NCBI GenBank assembly: GCA_036674765.1
Contig: JARVKI010000032.1
Coordinates: 62,001 to 126,000, forward strand
Direction: 5' to 3'
DNA: 64,000 nucleotides
Source: Seiridium cupressi
Taxonomy: Eukaryota; Ascomycota; Sordariomycetes; Amphisphaeriales; Sporocadaceae
Below are positions 1 through 11,400 of the stretch, piece by piece. The first letter of the stretch is position 1; each line of letters starts with the position of its first letter. The translations under genes were made by a program, and so were the position numbers. The notes beneath the pieces were generated by a model. That model had not been told where the DNA came from. It was given only the letters and a program-made list of their open reading frames with translations, and made no database searches.

Positions 1-1737
1 TGCACTATCCCGCCGCTGCCAATGGCCTGTGTCTAGTCCATTGGCAACCCGGGATGTTGAGTTAAGACTCGTGCGAAGCGCACTGCTGTTGGCTGAAGAG
101 AGGCCATCCCCAGAATTCGTCATAGCTTGCGTCGCGTTGACCCAATATGCCAATCGTTCTTCCAAATCTTCATCGCGAATGATACGAAGTATCTTATCCC
201 GATCTCCATTCGCTTGTCGGTAAATACGGAGATATTGGTTGACCGTGCTCTGCGACTCCTCATCTAGTCCCTGCAGGAGTTTGTCTCGGACACTATCTTC
301 CAAAGATCCACGCGGCGGTACCAACGGAGTTGCCGGGTGGCTTGTTACCGGCCCACCGGCACCATCTTCAAGAGTCTCACGTCGAGCGATTCGCCGTCTG
401 AACTCGGCGATGGGTCTTTGGCGGCGCTCCTCGGCCATCAAATGCTCTTGTTGGTCAGCACCTTGGAAATACTCTGCTGCCTCGCCATCGTGAGCTATCA
501 TAGATTCGTCGTCCCGAAGATCATCTATATCGGGGTGGCCCTCAGTCGGCGCCAAAGCCGCTCTGGCCTGTGCCTGTGCCTCTGGCTGCTGCTGCTGCTG
601 GGCATGCTGTTGTTCTTGGACTTCCTCGGCATTGTTCATCTGAGCGGCAAAGGCAGCGCGCATGTTGATCTCAGGCTGTTGCTGTACCACGTAGTCTCTA
701 ACCAGAATGATCAAAATGAAACAGACAATGACCAAGATTGTGATGATTTGACCTTCGAAGATTCGAATAATGATCCGATTGATGGCCGGATGAGGGGTAA
801 AGTTCCTCAGAAAGCCGACCTCACTAAGCAGTGTCTCGTGTTGAGGTGTGCTCCGAGCAATATCGGTTCCATTTGCTAACGATCCCCATGTTCGCTCGAC
901 GGACAGCGCACTTCCCCCGAAGACCAAGCGAGCCAGAGAGGCGGCAAAGGAGTTGATGCCGGTAACGTTGAGGTGCAGTGGAGAAGCTGCAGCTTGTAGT
1001 AGACCAGGAATTTGTTCGGCGATCTGTCGTTTGTTGGCTGGCGTCGTGGTCGCTGGGAAGAGAGGTCCGGATGGGCAAGTGTTGGAAGTCAGTCCTTGCG
1101 TAGCCATGGTGAAGGCAACCAGGTTCAGATGCGCATCGGTCGCGTTCTGGTTTGCACCGGCGGACGACTGGTTAGTTGGGCCAAACCCTTCGTCGCTGAT
1201 CCAGAACAAGAAGGACCAAACCGATCTCATCAAGTAGGGCAGCCAGCCAAGCCACACACTCATGACGAGAGCAGCTCGTAGCCAAATGAGCACGTTTCGA
1301 AACAGATATTTCGCCATATGGCTTGCGAAGACGTAGAAGGGCAACTGCTGGGGCATGGTGGGCGAGTACAGCTTGGTGAAGCGGAATGGTGTCTTGCACA
1401 GCTCGCAGTGCTTCTTCTGAGAATGGGAGAGCCATTCCATTAGGCAGTCCTGGTGGACATATTTGATGCTGCCGCTGCATTTGCATGGATAGAACAGAGG
1501 CTCACCCGGTGTCCCCTCGCCTCGACATATCCGGCACGTGTCAACATCGCCCGCTATCGAGTCCGTACCAGTCGTAGCTGTGGCTGCTGTTTCTTTTTGA
1601 GCTTGATCACTAGCTTTGGGCGCCTCGGGGCCTAGTCCTGCCATGTCCTCGTGCTGCGTCGTCGAAGTGCGTCGGCGCATAATGGTGTTGGGGAACTCGA
1701 CGGGGTCGGGTTGGACGTCGGCGGCGTAGTAATCCAT
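1..1737 (-). CDS. SSM4: Doa10/SSM4-type ER membrane RING-CH E3 ubiquitin ligase, N-terminal part
   Basis: Partial at its 3' end: the frame is open from the ATG at 1737 to the left edge (579 codons). An in-frame TGA a few codons upstream fixes the start. Residues about 68-115 form a C4HC3 RING-CH (RINGv) domain beginning TCRICRGEGTPGEPLFYPCK, followed by the VHQDC and HCELC ligands. Hydrophobic segments follow (the first near residues 150-180, a second after about 300), then a Gln/Ala-rich stretch coded by CAG repeats (about nt 575-625) and a charged cytosolic linker. The order RINGv, membrane segments, long linker is that of Doa10/MARCH6, which ubiquitinates misfolded proteins and short-lived regulators in ERAD at the ER and inner nuclear membrane. 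Full-length fungal proteins exceed 1300 residues, so more than half lies outside the window. No intron is visible in this part. Confidence 0.93.
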   Translation of the reverse strand, partial: MDYYAADVQPDPVEFPNTIMRRRTSTTQHEDMAGLGPEAPKASDQAQKETAATATTGTDSIAGDVDTCRICRGEGTPGEPLFYPCKCSGSIKYVHQDCLMEWLSHSQKKHCELCKTPFRFTKLYSPTMPQQLPFYVFASHMAKYLFRNVLIWLRAALVMSVWLGWLPYLMRSVWSFLFWISDEGFGPTNQSSAGANQNATDAHLNLVAFTMATQGLTSNTCPSGPLFPATTTPANKRQIAEQIPGLLQAAASPLHLNVTGINSFAASLARLVFGGSALSVERTWGSLANGTDIARSTPQHETLLSEVGFLRNFTPHPAINRIIIRIFEGQIITILVIVCFILIILVRDYVVQQQPEINMRAAFAAQMNNAEEVQEQQHAQQQQQPEAQAQARAALAPTEGHPDIDDLRDDESMIAHDGEAAEYFQGADQQEHLMAEERRQRPIAEFRRRIARRETLEDGAGGPVTSHPATPLVPPRGSLEDSVRDKLLQGLDEESQSTVNQYLRIYRQANGDRDKILRIIRDEDLEERLAYWVNATQAMTNSGDGLSSANSSALRTSLNSTSRVANGLDTGHWQRRDSA

Positions 1738-2565
1738 CGCGGATCACTCGAGCTTGTAGACAGTCTGGTGAACTGCGGATTGGTTGCTTCAGGGATGCCC
1801 GTAGGGCCACATTGGAAAGACCGTGACCATCAGTTGGAGGACGGGCGGGATTGCGAGGTCCTCGTTGGGACGAGGTCGGCCTCAGGCGACAGCAGTCGAA
1901 GCTTGGGGCAGATGTTTGGGGGGGCGGCCTCGCGGGGAGGGAAGAACGCGTCGTTGTCAGCGGCGTCAAAGAACTAAACGTACGTCGATGGTACAGTGCA
2001 GTGCCCAGCAAACGTCGAAACTTTGCTTTGCCAGGGGGGCGTGATGGCGGGACAGACAGCCCACTTCGGTATGGTATTCGATTTGCGTCGGACGTTGAAC
2101 CAGGAACTGGGAGCTGCGAAAGTGGAATGGAACTAGAACTGGAAATTGCTCGCGCTGTGCACTGCCGCCAGAGCTTAAACTTAGTGCTTGGTCATTGGCC
2201 ACGACCCCGGGATAGACGTCATCTGTCACCTCGCAGCCAGCACAACTTCATACAATGTAATCCTGAGTCGAGTGCCTCTGTACCGTTAGGGCGTAGATAC
2301 GTACAAGACCTGCATTTGTATGTACCTATTTTACAATCACGTCAAATCATAGGGCCTCGCAAGAGGCAACTGCACCCTCATTCCGTCGGGTTGAACGCAA
2401 GTCTTTGTCATGTAAGCTTGCGGGGCATGTCCAAGTCACAATCTTCTGACAGCGCTGTCCGCTCTTCACATGATGTAGAAAAATATATTCAAGTACCAAG
2501 CACATCTCAATGCCTACCTAGGTAAGACCAAGTAAACGGACCATAACATTACCCCTCGATGATAC
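1738..2565. other. Intergenic, upstream of the Doa10 gene
   Basis: This is the 5' side of the minus-strand Doa10 gene and the 3' side of the sugar-transporter pseudogene. The open frames here look like chance frames: no conserved motif or splice-consistent gene was seen. Confidence 0.5.
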
Positions 2566-4270
2566 TCTGACTAGCCAGATCAACTTTCGTCTTACTAAAG
2601 TCTCTCGCCTTGACTTTGTTCTTAAACAAAATGTCCATTTCTGCGAAAGTACGATTTCGCGTCTCTGGCAACCGGAAGTATGCCCAGATCAAGATAAAAG
2701 CCATAATACCGCCGTAGAAGAATGCAGACTTTGCGGCTCAGTTCCATGACGCCGTCTGCAGCATGTGCGGGACCAGCTGGCCGTAGATCAGCCCGTTGAT
2801 GTTGTACAGGCACGTTCGAGGACCACGCTCTCGGTGCGCAGGTAGTTGGATGGAATCTCTGTGACCATCGTGTACACGATCGGCCCCACAGTAATGAAGA
2901 AAACAAAATACTGGATGAGCAGGCCTATGCCGTATACCAGATTGGTGTGCTTGGTCATGTCTGGGATTCCGATGAATCCGATGACAAAGGTCGTGGCTGT
3001 CATGAAGAACGTCCCTGTAAGGAGCAAGGTTCGCCGCCCGACCTTGGGTGGAAACGCCGAGGCTATGAATACTCCTATAATGGCTAGCGAGTACTCGCCC
3101 ATGCCAAAGTCGAACGATGTACTGTGGTTTCTGTGCGGCGGAGGTTGAAACCTCGGAAGAGATCCAGGTACGAGCTATGGCTGTTCATCTCGTTTTCAGT
3201 CTTCACCGTATATACCATCATAGCAAGGGTGTCTGCGATGTGCTCCTCCGGTATGTCCTTTGTCCTCAGCTTTCGCAGAGCTTTGCCTGCATCTTCAGTG
3301 CGGCCCCTACGAACAAGCCACCATGGAGATCCAGGTGCAATGTAAATCCCGATAGCCAGAGGCAAGGTTAATATCCACTGCAGTGCAAAGGGTAGCCGAT
3401 AAGTCCACTCGCGCGACATGGAGAGCAACCGTCACAAGATACCTATCCTGAGAGGTAGCCAACACTCCAGCAGAAGGAAACGAGCGTGGTCAAGTAAGAG
3501 CGCAGCACGTTTGGACAAACCTCCGACGCATACGTCGTCGTCAGCGTCTGGAATACGCCCCGTTAGAACAACAATGTTAGAAATTGCTTCTTCGAGTGTG
3601 AGTGGCAAAGCATTGAGAGGATGCGCTCATGTCCCGGGAGCAAATTAAAAATAAAAAAAAAATAAAAAAAAAATAAAAAATTGAAAGAAAAGCCAAATCG
3701 GGGAAGTTTACTATTGAGACAAGATATAAAGGGCATTCAATATCGAGGGGAGTTGCTTACGGGAACGCCAAGTAGGATTTCGGCGCCGAGATACATGGCA
3801 ATGCTGGCAGCGAAGAACTGTAAAAAGACGAAGCAGATCATCAGGACAAGACAGCCGATCATAACCCAACGATAGCAATGCGGTCCGCGATAATACCATT
3901 GAGCAAGAGACCAATGATTTCGTCGGCGTTGACCGCGTTCCCCATGCCAGACTGCATAACGGCTGGGATGATGCGCTCGCCGTTGCTCTGAAGTACACCA
4001 TATCGCTCTTCGAAGGCTGGGAAGGCAAAGAAGCCAGAGACGAACGTATGGTCGAAACTCTCCTGAATGAGCGTAGCCGAGAATCAACTTGACCAAACCA
4101 CTGCTTTAGGATATTTGCGAGTACCCTGCCACAAAGCCATGGCATGTTCATCATCCTGTGGCTTTCTGGGCGCTTTTGAGGATCTCCTCAGATGCGACAT
4201 AGCGTTCAATGTCCTTCTCTTCGAGAACCTGAGACTTGGGGTATATTATATCTTCTTGATATTCAATCAT
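2566..4270 (-). pseudogene. Decayed MFS alpha-glucoside/sugar:H+ symporter
   Basis: Minus-strand remains of a fungal sugar porter related to maltose permeases. Family landmarks can be read in order but in different frames: a start at 4270 (MIEYQED), LWQGTRKYPKA, EILLGVP, FQTLTTTYASEVCPNVLRSY, PFALQW, SPWWLVRRGR, FDFGMGEYSL, KVGRRTLLL, TEIPSNYLR and a tail of PETRNRTFAEMDILF. Lesions include frame changes in the first third; a probable intron (donor GTAAGC near 3760) filled with an A/T tract and lacking a clean acceptor; a frame break and TGA just before LLSMSREW; loss of roughly 40 residues around TM7 after RRTE; a one-base loss at the CYNING motif (near 2810); and TGA in place of TGG at about 2742. 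It cannot make a transporter. It lies about 0.95 kb from the divergent PL26-type gene, so it may once have imported rhamnogalacturonan products (inference). Confidence 0.88.
3642..3682. repeat. A/T low-complexity tract
   Basis: Runs of about ten A separated by single T on the plus strand, inside what looks like the degenerate intron of the sugar-transporter pseudogene. It contrasts sharply with the mixed composition around it. Simple-sequence expansion is the likely cause. Confidence 0.8.
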
Positions 4271-5219
4271 CTTGTTGCTCGGATAAAATGAACGGACTAG
4301 CTATTTTTCCTATAACAAGTTTTGCACTTGGAGGCGAACCTCGGCCTTCTATAACAACGTATGTGCGGTACAGTTTTGCTGGGGCAGTCTGAATGGCCAA
4401 ATCTTGCCGACATTACATTCGCACATCCTCAAAGGGTCTAATCAGACAGAGATGAGTTTCCTCAGGATCATGGAGCTAACCTGAAAATGCGTCGAGCCAG
4501 TTGTACCCGGATTGGACATGTCTTGTATCTTGTGGCCAATACTCCGTATCGCTAGACCGTTCTTCACCAGGTCCTAGCGGGAGGTACATAGTTCCCTGAT
4601 TCTGGGGTAAAGGCTCAAGACTTCTGGGGAACATGAGCCCTACCCCAGACCCATTTCTTCCAGCCCTGGGCCAAGACCGGGCCAAACTCGGCCGGCCGCC
4701 AAACAAAAAGACAGACCGACATTGTTGATCCGTTAATAAGATGCACGGGCTTGCTATGGTGTGTAAGGGTGATCATGCTTGTGATCCATCGTTGCTAACC
4801 AAGACCGTTTTGCTATCTGTTTTGTTGATCCTATGAAACGCTATCTTGGGACCACTTAAACCATAGTGTTGGAAGTGTCGGTTCAACCCTTCCGAGCGTT
4901 GTTACCCACATCGGAAGTGGGCCAATGCGATGTTGTGATCACCAATCCTCCTCCTTCGGGCTCATCAAATTGCTGCAGGAGAAGGTTTGTCCACGACCAA
5001 GACTTTGACTGGCACTCGAACGTGGCCCATATGAAATCCCATGTTCCATGAACCTATGCACTCTCAAGTATTAATTGGATTCGCTTGAAACCTCGCGTAA
5101 GCCCCCATTAGTCCTGCATTACTCAAGGAATATTGCTAGAAGGGGCATACTGAGACAGGAGAGTTATCATTAGGCTTCTACCGTATTGCAGCCCCGCGAA
5201 GCTATTGTAAATTCAACGT
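4271..5219. other. Intergenic between transporter pseudogene and PL26-type gene
   Basis: Divergent promoter region for the dead transporter (minus) and the rhamnogalacturonan lyase-like gene (plus). No coding motif was recognised. Any sites shared by the two genes would lie here, but none was identified with confidence. Confidence 0.5.
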
Positions 5220-7865
5220 ATGATGCCAGAAGCAACTGTCCGCTGGCTTGAGACAAGGAGAGAGACCAGCCCATTGCAAGATGGTGTGTCGTTTGGCATG
5301 CCGTGGCCGAAAGGGCTCCATCAGCCGGGTCAGGCTTTTGTGATACAAGGAGACGGTCGGCAGTGGCCACTGGACACTAGAGATATTGCTTTCTGGCCTG
5401 ACGGGTCCATGAAGTGGACTGTTCATTCTATAAGCGGGGACGTTCGGCATTGTGACAGCTATACGCTCAAAGCCAGCAAGCCAGAAAAAAGTGAAGGACT
5501 TATTGTTCGTAATGATCCTTCAGGTATTGATGTCTCAAACAGTATTGGGCTTCGGGTACGATTCACTCCCCCGGGCAGTTCATCTATACTTGGAGAAGTG
5601 TCTCTCAACGGTCGAGCCATCTGCTCAGGGGCGACGGTTGTTGCGTCCGTTAACGATAAAGCACATTCCACGGTCATCAAACGGGTAGAAGTTGAGAACG
5701 CAACATTTGCTCGGGTCCTCCTGAAGGTTTCTGGTACTGCCGTAGGTCCAAATAGCCAGGAGCATCTTCCATTCGATCTGAGGGTATACATATACTCGCA
5801 CGCCGCGTCCATAAAAATCGTGCACTCCTTTATCCACGATCTCGACCCCGAAAAATCGTTGACGTCCCTCGGGCTTCGTTTCTCAGTACCTTTCGGAGGA
5901 ACCGAACTGCACAACAGACATATACGGTTCGGCGGCTCCGATGGCGGCATTCTGAAAGAAGAAGTTCGAGGGCTCTCCGGCTTGAGGTTTGGACCGACAC
6001 TCCAAAATCGTATGGACCAAACTAATGGAAAGCCTGTCACTCTGATGGTGAATGAATGGGAGAGGACTGAACTGCAAAGGGGATTGAACTGCATCCCGTC
6101 GTGGAATGACTACACGCTCTCTCAACTATCTTCGGATGGATTCAGTATCAAGAAACGGACAAAGAAGGGTTGCTCACGGGTCAAGGTCACAGGCGGAGGT
6201 AGGGCAGATGGTACTGCCTACATAGGCTCCGCTAAGGAAGGTGGTTTGGCTGTTGGCATGTCGGACTTTTGGGAAAGGTATCCAACTCAATTAGATCTGG
6301 GGAACCTGACGACAGAGGAAGGGTTTGCCACTGTATGGATGTACTCTCCTCTCGCTGAGCCACTTGATACTACACCTTACCATGATGGACTTGGCCTGGA
6401 CACTTACGAGAAGCAATTGGAGGCCTTGAACGTTACATACGAGGATTACGAGCCGGGGTTCGCAACGGCGAATGGCATTGCGAGAACAAACGTCTTCTAC
6501 CTGAGGCCTTTTGAGTCAACACCTTCGAATGCAGCGCTAGGCGCATTCTCGTCACTAGTCAGAAGTGCGCCTCGATTGATTCCGAGCCTTGAGTACATGC
6601 ATTCCACTGGTGTCTTCCATGGCTGTTGGGCGCCGGACTCTAACATTCTAGGCTACAGTCCGACAAATGAAGAGTCAAGTATCGAGAAAAATCTCGACAC
6701 TTTGTTTAGTTTCTACAAGGGCCAGGTTGAGCAGCAAAGATGGTACGGCTTCTGGGACCATGGCGACGTCCAACATACCTATGACCCTTTCCGGCACGCA
6801 TGGCGATACGACGTTGGTGGGTTTGCGTGGGACAACTCAGAGCTGTCGGCAGATTTATGGCTGTGGCTCTATTTCTTGCATACAGGCCGAGGGGACGTGT
6901 TCAAAATGGCAGAGGCTATGACCCGGCATACGGGCGAGGTTGACGTGTATCACTCAGGAACATTCAAAGGGTTCGGCACACGCCACGGAGTTCAGCATTG
7001 GAGTGACAGCTCGAAGCAGCTTCGCATCTCCAACGCGCTGTACAGACGGATATATTACTACCTTACAGGCGACGAACGGGTTGGTGACTTGATCGCTGAA
7101 CTAGAGGACAGCCAGTTTGCCCTTCTGGGCCTGGACTCACACCGAAAAGTACAGAAACACTCGGGCATCCCTGAAGGCTTTGCAATGACGAACATCGGCT
7201 TGGACTTTGGACCCCTCGCGGCGGCTTGGCTGACTGCTTGGGAGAGGAGGACGGAAGGGTGGACACAAGCCAGGGACCTCCTCGTGCGAATGCTAGAAGG
7301 GATCTCTGGGCTACGCCATGGTATTGGCAACAATGCCGCCTTGCTTAATCCTTCGACGGGCGAGATAAGAGAATGCCCTCCTCCCACCCCAAAGTATGCT
7401 ATTTCGCATTTGTCAATGCTTTTCGGGTTTCCCGAAACTTTTGCGGAACTGCTAGACTATGCCAGGGATGGATACCCATCAGTCGTGGAAAACTTCATGA
7501 AGGTCTGGCTTCCTTACTGCAGGGCATACAATGGCGGTAGCGCTGTTCAGCTTGAAGAGTATGGCTTTGAATTTCCCCCTTCTGCTGGATGGAGACAAAG
7601 CCATTCGACCATAACGGCCTTTGCAGCAGTGGAACAAAACAACGACAAGTTAGCGAAGATTGCATGGGGCCAATTCTTCAACAGTGAAGGCTCTGGGAAC
7701 AACAGCGGTGGATATGGAAAGGACCATGACTGGACGGTTGTGAACACATCGCCACCCGAGTTCTTCTGTGAGGGCCAGGAGGCACCGTGGATTACCACAA
7801 ACGAGGCTGCTCGTTACGGGGTATCCGCCATTTTCAATCTAGCCAATCTCAGGACTCATCTTTGA
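5220..7865 (+). CDS. PcRGLX/YetA-like exo-rhamnogalacturonan lyase (PL26-type)
   Basis: Single exon, 881 codons, with two adjacent ATGs (5220 and 5223). The N-terminal about 450 residues are beta-rich and match the RIFT-barrel domains of the PcRGLX/YetA family (WPDGSMKW near residue 60). The C-terminal half is an alpha-helical toroid with aromatic-rich motifs such as WYGFWDHGDVQHTYD, FAWDNSEL and TRHGVQHWSDSS. Family members cleave rhamnogalacturonan chains by beta-elimination, releasing unsaturated galacturonosyl-rhamnose from chain ends. That assignment rests on remembered family features, not on an alignment. No signal peptide is visible (start MMPEATVRWLETRRE), so an intracellular enzyme acting on imported oligosaccharides is plausible. 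The frame is intact although the neighbouring transporter is dead. Confidence 0.78.
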   Translation: MMPEATVRWLETRRETSPLQDGVSFGMPWPKGLHQPGQAFVIQGDGRQWPLDTRDIAFWPDGSMKWTVHSISGDVRHCDSYTLKASKPEKSEGLIVRNDPSGIDVSNSIGLRVRFTPPGSSSILGEVSLNGRAICSGATVVASVNDKAHSTVIKRVEVENATFARVLLKVSGTAVGPNSQEHLPFDLRVYIYSHAASIKIVHSFIHDLDPEKSLTSLGLRFSVPFGGTELHNRHIRFGGSDGGILKEEVRGLSGLRFGPTLQNRMDQTNGKPVTLMVNEWERTELQRGLNCIPSWNDYTLSQLSSDGFSIKKRTKKGCSRVKVTGGGRADGTAYIGSAKEGGLAVGMSDFWERYPTQLDLGNLTTEEGFATVWMYSPLAEPLDTTPYHDGLGLDTYEKQLEALNVTYEDYEPGFATANGIARTNVFYLRPFESTPSNAALGAFSSLVRSAPRLIPSLEYMHSTGVFHGCWAPDSNILGYSPTNEESSIEKNLDTLFSFYKGQVEQQRWYGFWDHGDVQHTYDPFRHAWRYDVGGFAWDNSELSADLWLWLYFLHTGRGDVFKMAEAMTRHTGEVDVYHSGTFKGFGTRHGVQHWSDSSKQLRISNALYRRIYYYLTGDERVGDLIAELEDSQFALLGLDSHRKVQKHSGIPEGFAMTNIGLDFGPLAAAWLTAWERRTEGWTQARDLLVRMLEGISGLRHGIGNNAALLNPSTGEIRECPPPTPKYAISHLSMLFGFPETFAELLDYARDGYPSVVENFMKVWLPYCRAYNGGSAVQLEEYGFEFPPSAGWRQSHSTITAFAAVEQNNDKLAKIAWGQFFNSEGSGNNSGGYGKDHDWTVVNTSPPEFFCEGQEAPWITTNEAARYGVSAIFNLANLRTHL

Positions 7866-8447
7866 TAGCACAACTACATTTTCGGTTGGTAAGATCATAC
7901 TCAGTCGCTGGCACCGTTGCTTTCCACCATTCGACCTCTCTCACATTCGTTATGGTTCTGATAGTGAATCACATGTCAGGCTACACTAGACCAAAAGCAC
8001 AAGTTCATGTGACATTTCAAGTAATTGATGACAGGCTTTTATCCTGATCCAATTATGATACAACGACCTATTTGCCGCTCCCCATAATAAGCCTTCCTCC
8101 TCGTCGCGATTGACCATCCTCCCCGCTACTCTTGACTGCGCCAGTAATGCACAAAGACATCCCATGGGCGTGCATGGGTGATCTCTCCTAGATTCGATTT
8201 GTTGTTGTTTTGCCAGACTCGTAATACATAAGAAGGAAACAAATAATTGTAACGTAGCAATATGAGATCGCCATGGGTATATGTGCTTGATCAAGCGTAA
8301 AAGAGTGATATGGAGAGTGGAAGTTCTGTCATGCCGCATCGCCGCACTGGCGCTGTCTTTCCCCTGATCGTTACCCTTTCGTTACTCGTATACTTTCTCT
8401 ATTCATCCACTTCAACACATTGTCAACACACTTTGCACAACAGCAGT
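7866..8447. other. Intergenic between convergent genes
   Basis: 3' flanks of the PL26-type gene (plus) and the RDEL-tailed protein (minus). Nothing beyond expected 3' UTRs was seen. Confidence 0.5.
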
Positions 8448-11400
8448 CTACAACTCGTCTCGCAGATGTTCGACTTTGTCCTTGATACCCTCGGTGGCCG
8501 TGGAGACGGTGTCGGCGGCGGCATTGGCAATGGAAGCAGCAGAGTCTGTCACCTCGCCAGCAACACTGGCAGCCGTGGCGGTCACGGAGCCGTAGATCTC
8601 CGCGAGGCGCGAAGCAACGGACTCGGAAAAGGTAGGCTCCTTGCCAACGATAAGCTCCGACACAATCGAAGCAACAACCGAATACTGCGAAGCAGCTGCC
8701 GATGATGCCGAGTCAGCATACTCGCTGGCTATGGAGGTGGCTGACGATGCATTTTCGGCAGCGAAGCCACCGACAGAGGCAGCGTAATCAGCAGCAGCGT
8801 CAGTAGCCGATGCGGCATACTCGCCCGCGTGCGATGCATAATCAGCAGCGGCGTCAGTTGCCGACGCAGCGTAATCACCGGCTTGCGAAGCGTAGTCGCC
8901 CGCTGCGGCGTAAAGATTCTCGTACCATGGCGTAGGGGTAGGGGCGGCGTAGATCTGAGAGCTGACTTGGCTGAGCAGGTAGTCCCAGTTCTCGGCGATG
9001 GAGTCGCCCGCATTAGATGCAGCATCGGTGACTGAAGAGGCCACCGATGCGGCGGCATCGCTGACAACAGAAGCAGCAGACGAAGCAGATTCTCCGGCCA
9101 CTGACACTACGGAGCCTGCCGAATCGGTGGCGGCCGAGGCGAGGGAGCTGGCTGATCCTTGAACGTCTGTCGGCGTCGGCGTGGCAGTCAACGAGCTTAC
9201 TGCGGTGGAAGCAGCTGACAAAAACTCCGTGTAACGAGCATGAGCGACACCCAGGCCAGCATAGTAGTTGTGCTTGGCTTGATCTAGCAATTTAGCGCCG
9301 CGCTCAGCAGCTGTGCTTGGGGTCGGCTCAGCAAGGCCGATGGCCACCTTGGCACTTTCATATTGTTCACCAGCCCAGTTCACGGAATCCTGCAGGTTTT
9401 GTTGGGCAATCGACTGAACTCGTTCCCAGTCGACAGAGGGAACAGTGGGCAACTGAGGTGCCCAGTTTGTGGTAGGAGTTCCGTACACTCCCTGAGATGC
9501 AGCTGTCAAGGCGTCGGTAAGCCGAGAGTTGGCAGCACCAAGAGCACCAAAGTAGGCACTCGATGCTGAACTGAACATCTCTTCGTGTGCAGGCTTCGGC
9601 TCACCGCTGATCTGCACCGAGACAGCGGACATCGCACGAGAATACTGATTGGCAGCCTCGGCAATGGCCGCGGTGTAGGCGGATTGGGCTGCTGATGTGA
9701 TGGTGTGAGGGACATCGGATTGGATGTTAGAAAACACACTGGAGAGGGAAGAACCGACGTCGTCCGTGTCTAGAATAGGCTGTCGTGAAGGTACGGACTG
9801 CGCAGCAGCTCCAAACATGGCCGACTTGACGGTGGTAGTCGATGACTGCACAGGCGGCGTAGGCTCGTCGGGGGATGCAACGATGGTCTCCTCCATCTGC
9901 TCAGGGCCGTCAACGGGATCCGATGTTGGGAGTGGCTCAGGATCAGCGATGCTCGTGGCTTCGTTCTCAGCAATAGGCGTTTCGGGCCCGGTCGACTCTG
10001 ACACCAAGTCTGTGGCACTGTGGGTGGGCTCCTCCGACAAACTTTCCAATGGGGGTACAGCGGAGGTCTCGCTATCTTGGGCGTCTGCCTCGGCGAGAGA
10101 CACCGTGGCGGTCAAGGTCTCGTCAGCTTGCACGGTCGACGTGGATGTTCCCCCGGAGATGGCGCTTGAGACACCCTCGCTCAGAGATTCGCTGGCGGAC
10201 TGGACATTCTCCTCGGCATTGTTCGCAAGAGAGTGAACGCCTTCCTGGACAGTGTTGGCGGCATCCTTGAGTGCCTGGGCAGCCTCGGCAGCCTTCTTCT
10301 GGACGGCCTCCGCAGCTAGCTTCATGGATGAGGCGTCAAAGTCATCAGTGTAATCGCCAGCCACAGCCTTCCATAATGCGACCTGCTTCAAGCTTCCGAG
10401 CTCTTGGGCAGCCTCTCCGGCAACGGCCATAGCCTGGCTTTCAACGTTGACGCCAGCATTTTGGGCCTCCTTCAGACCGGGATGTGTGATGACGAGACGC
10501 TTGAGGTCTTCGGTCCACTCGTCGAAGGTTTCACGAAGTTTGTGGAACTGCTGCCAGTGCTTATAGGTAACACCGTCCATCCATGCCCACTTCATACCAA
10601 TCTTCTGGAGCGCGAGATCACGAATGCTTTCGAGGATACGAACGTGATCCTGTGCAGCTTGAGTCACAGCAATCTCGAGTTTATGTTCGTAGTTCTCGCG
10701 CCACGTGCGAACGCCCTGAGCTTTGTCCTTAATCTTCAGTCCAGCACTTCGTACGGCAGCAACAACCTCTTCCTCAAACTGGTCAGCGTTTCCACTCTCC
10801 TTGTGCTGCTCCAAGGTTGACAAGATGGCCTTCTTCAGGCCGGCAATTTCGGTACTGGCAGTGGTATTCAATTGGGAAACCAGAGGCAGGCCTTTCCCGT
10901 ACGCCTCCTCCTCAATGATTTCGCTAGCAAGAGCCTCGATGCGCTCCTCGATTTCGGCGGCACCTTCATCTGCGGCTTTGGTGAACTTGCCCTGCCATAG
11001 CTCGAGATCCTCGGCAACTTCCTTGGCAGCCTTCTCCCTGATTTCCTGCTTGGAAAGAGTAGCGGGGGTAGACTCAACATTGGTCTCGGCGGTAGGTGTA
11101 GCAGTGGATGTCTCCGACTCGGGCTCAGCGGGTGCAACCGAGGATGCAGTGGGTTCAGCGTCGACAGTTGTTTCGGCGGGAGCGGTTGTCGAGGCAATCG
11201 ACGCGGATGGCTTGGTGAAGGTCGATTTCGCAGCTTGTGTGGCAGCGCTTGATGGGAGTGTTAGCAAGACTCGACTCGGTGACTTTGGGATGTGAATCGA
11301 CTTACGTCTCGAACTCCTCTACAGCTCCGCCCTTGGGCTTGAGTTCCTTGTATCGACCGAGGCGATCAACGATGCGAAGCAGCTGTGGCTCAACCTTGAC

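Noticed and set aside
1851..2525. 224-codon plus-strand frame overlapping the start of the Doa10 gene
   Set aside because: It lies largely in the Doa10 upstream region, has no motif and no homology I recognise; composition alone explains it.
9724..11295. Several plus-strand frames of 130-190 codons opposite the RDEL-protein gene
   Set aside because: They mirror the Ala/Ser-rich codons of the minus-strand gene; antisense frames of such sequence are often open.
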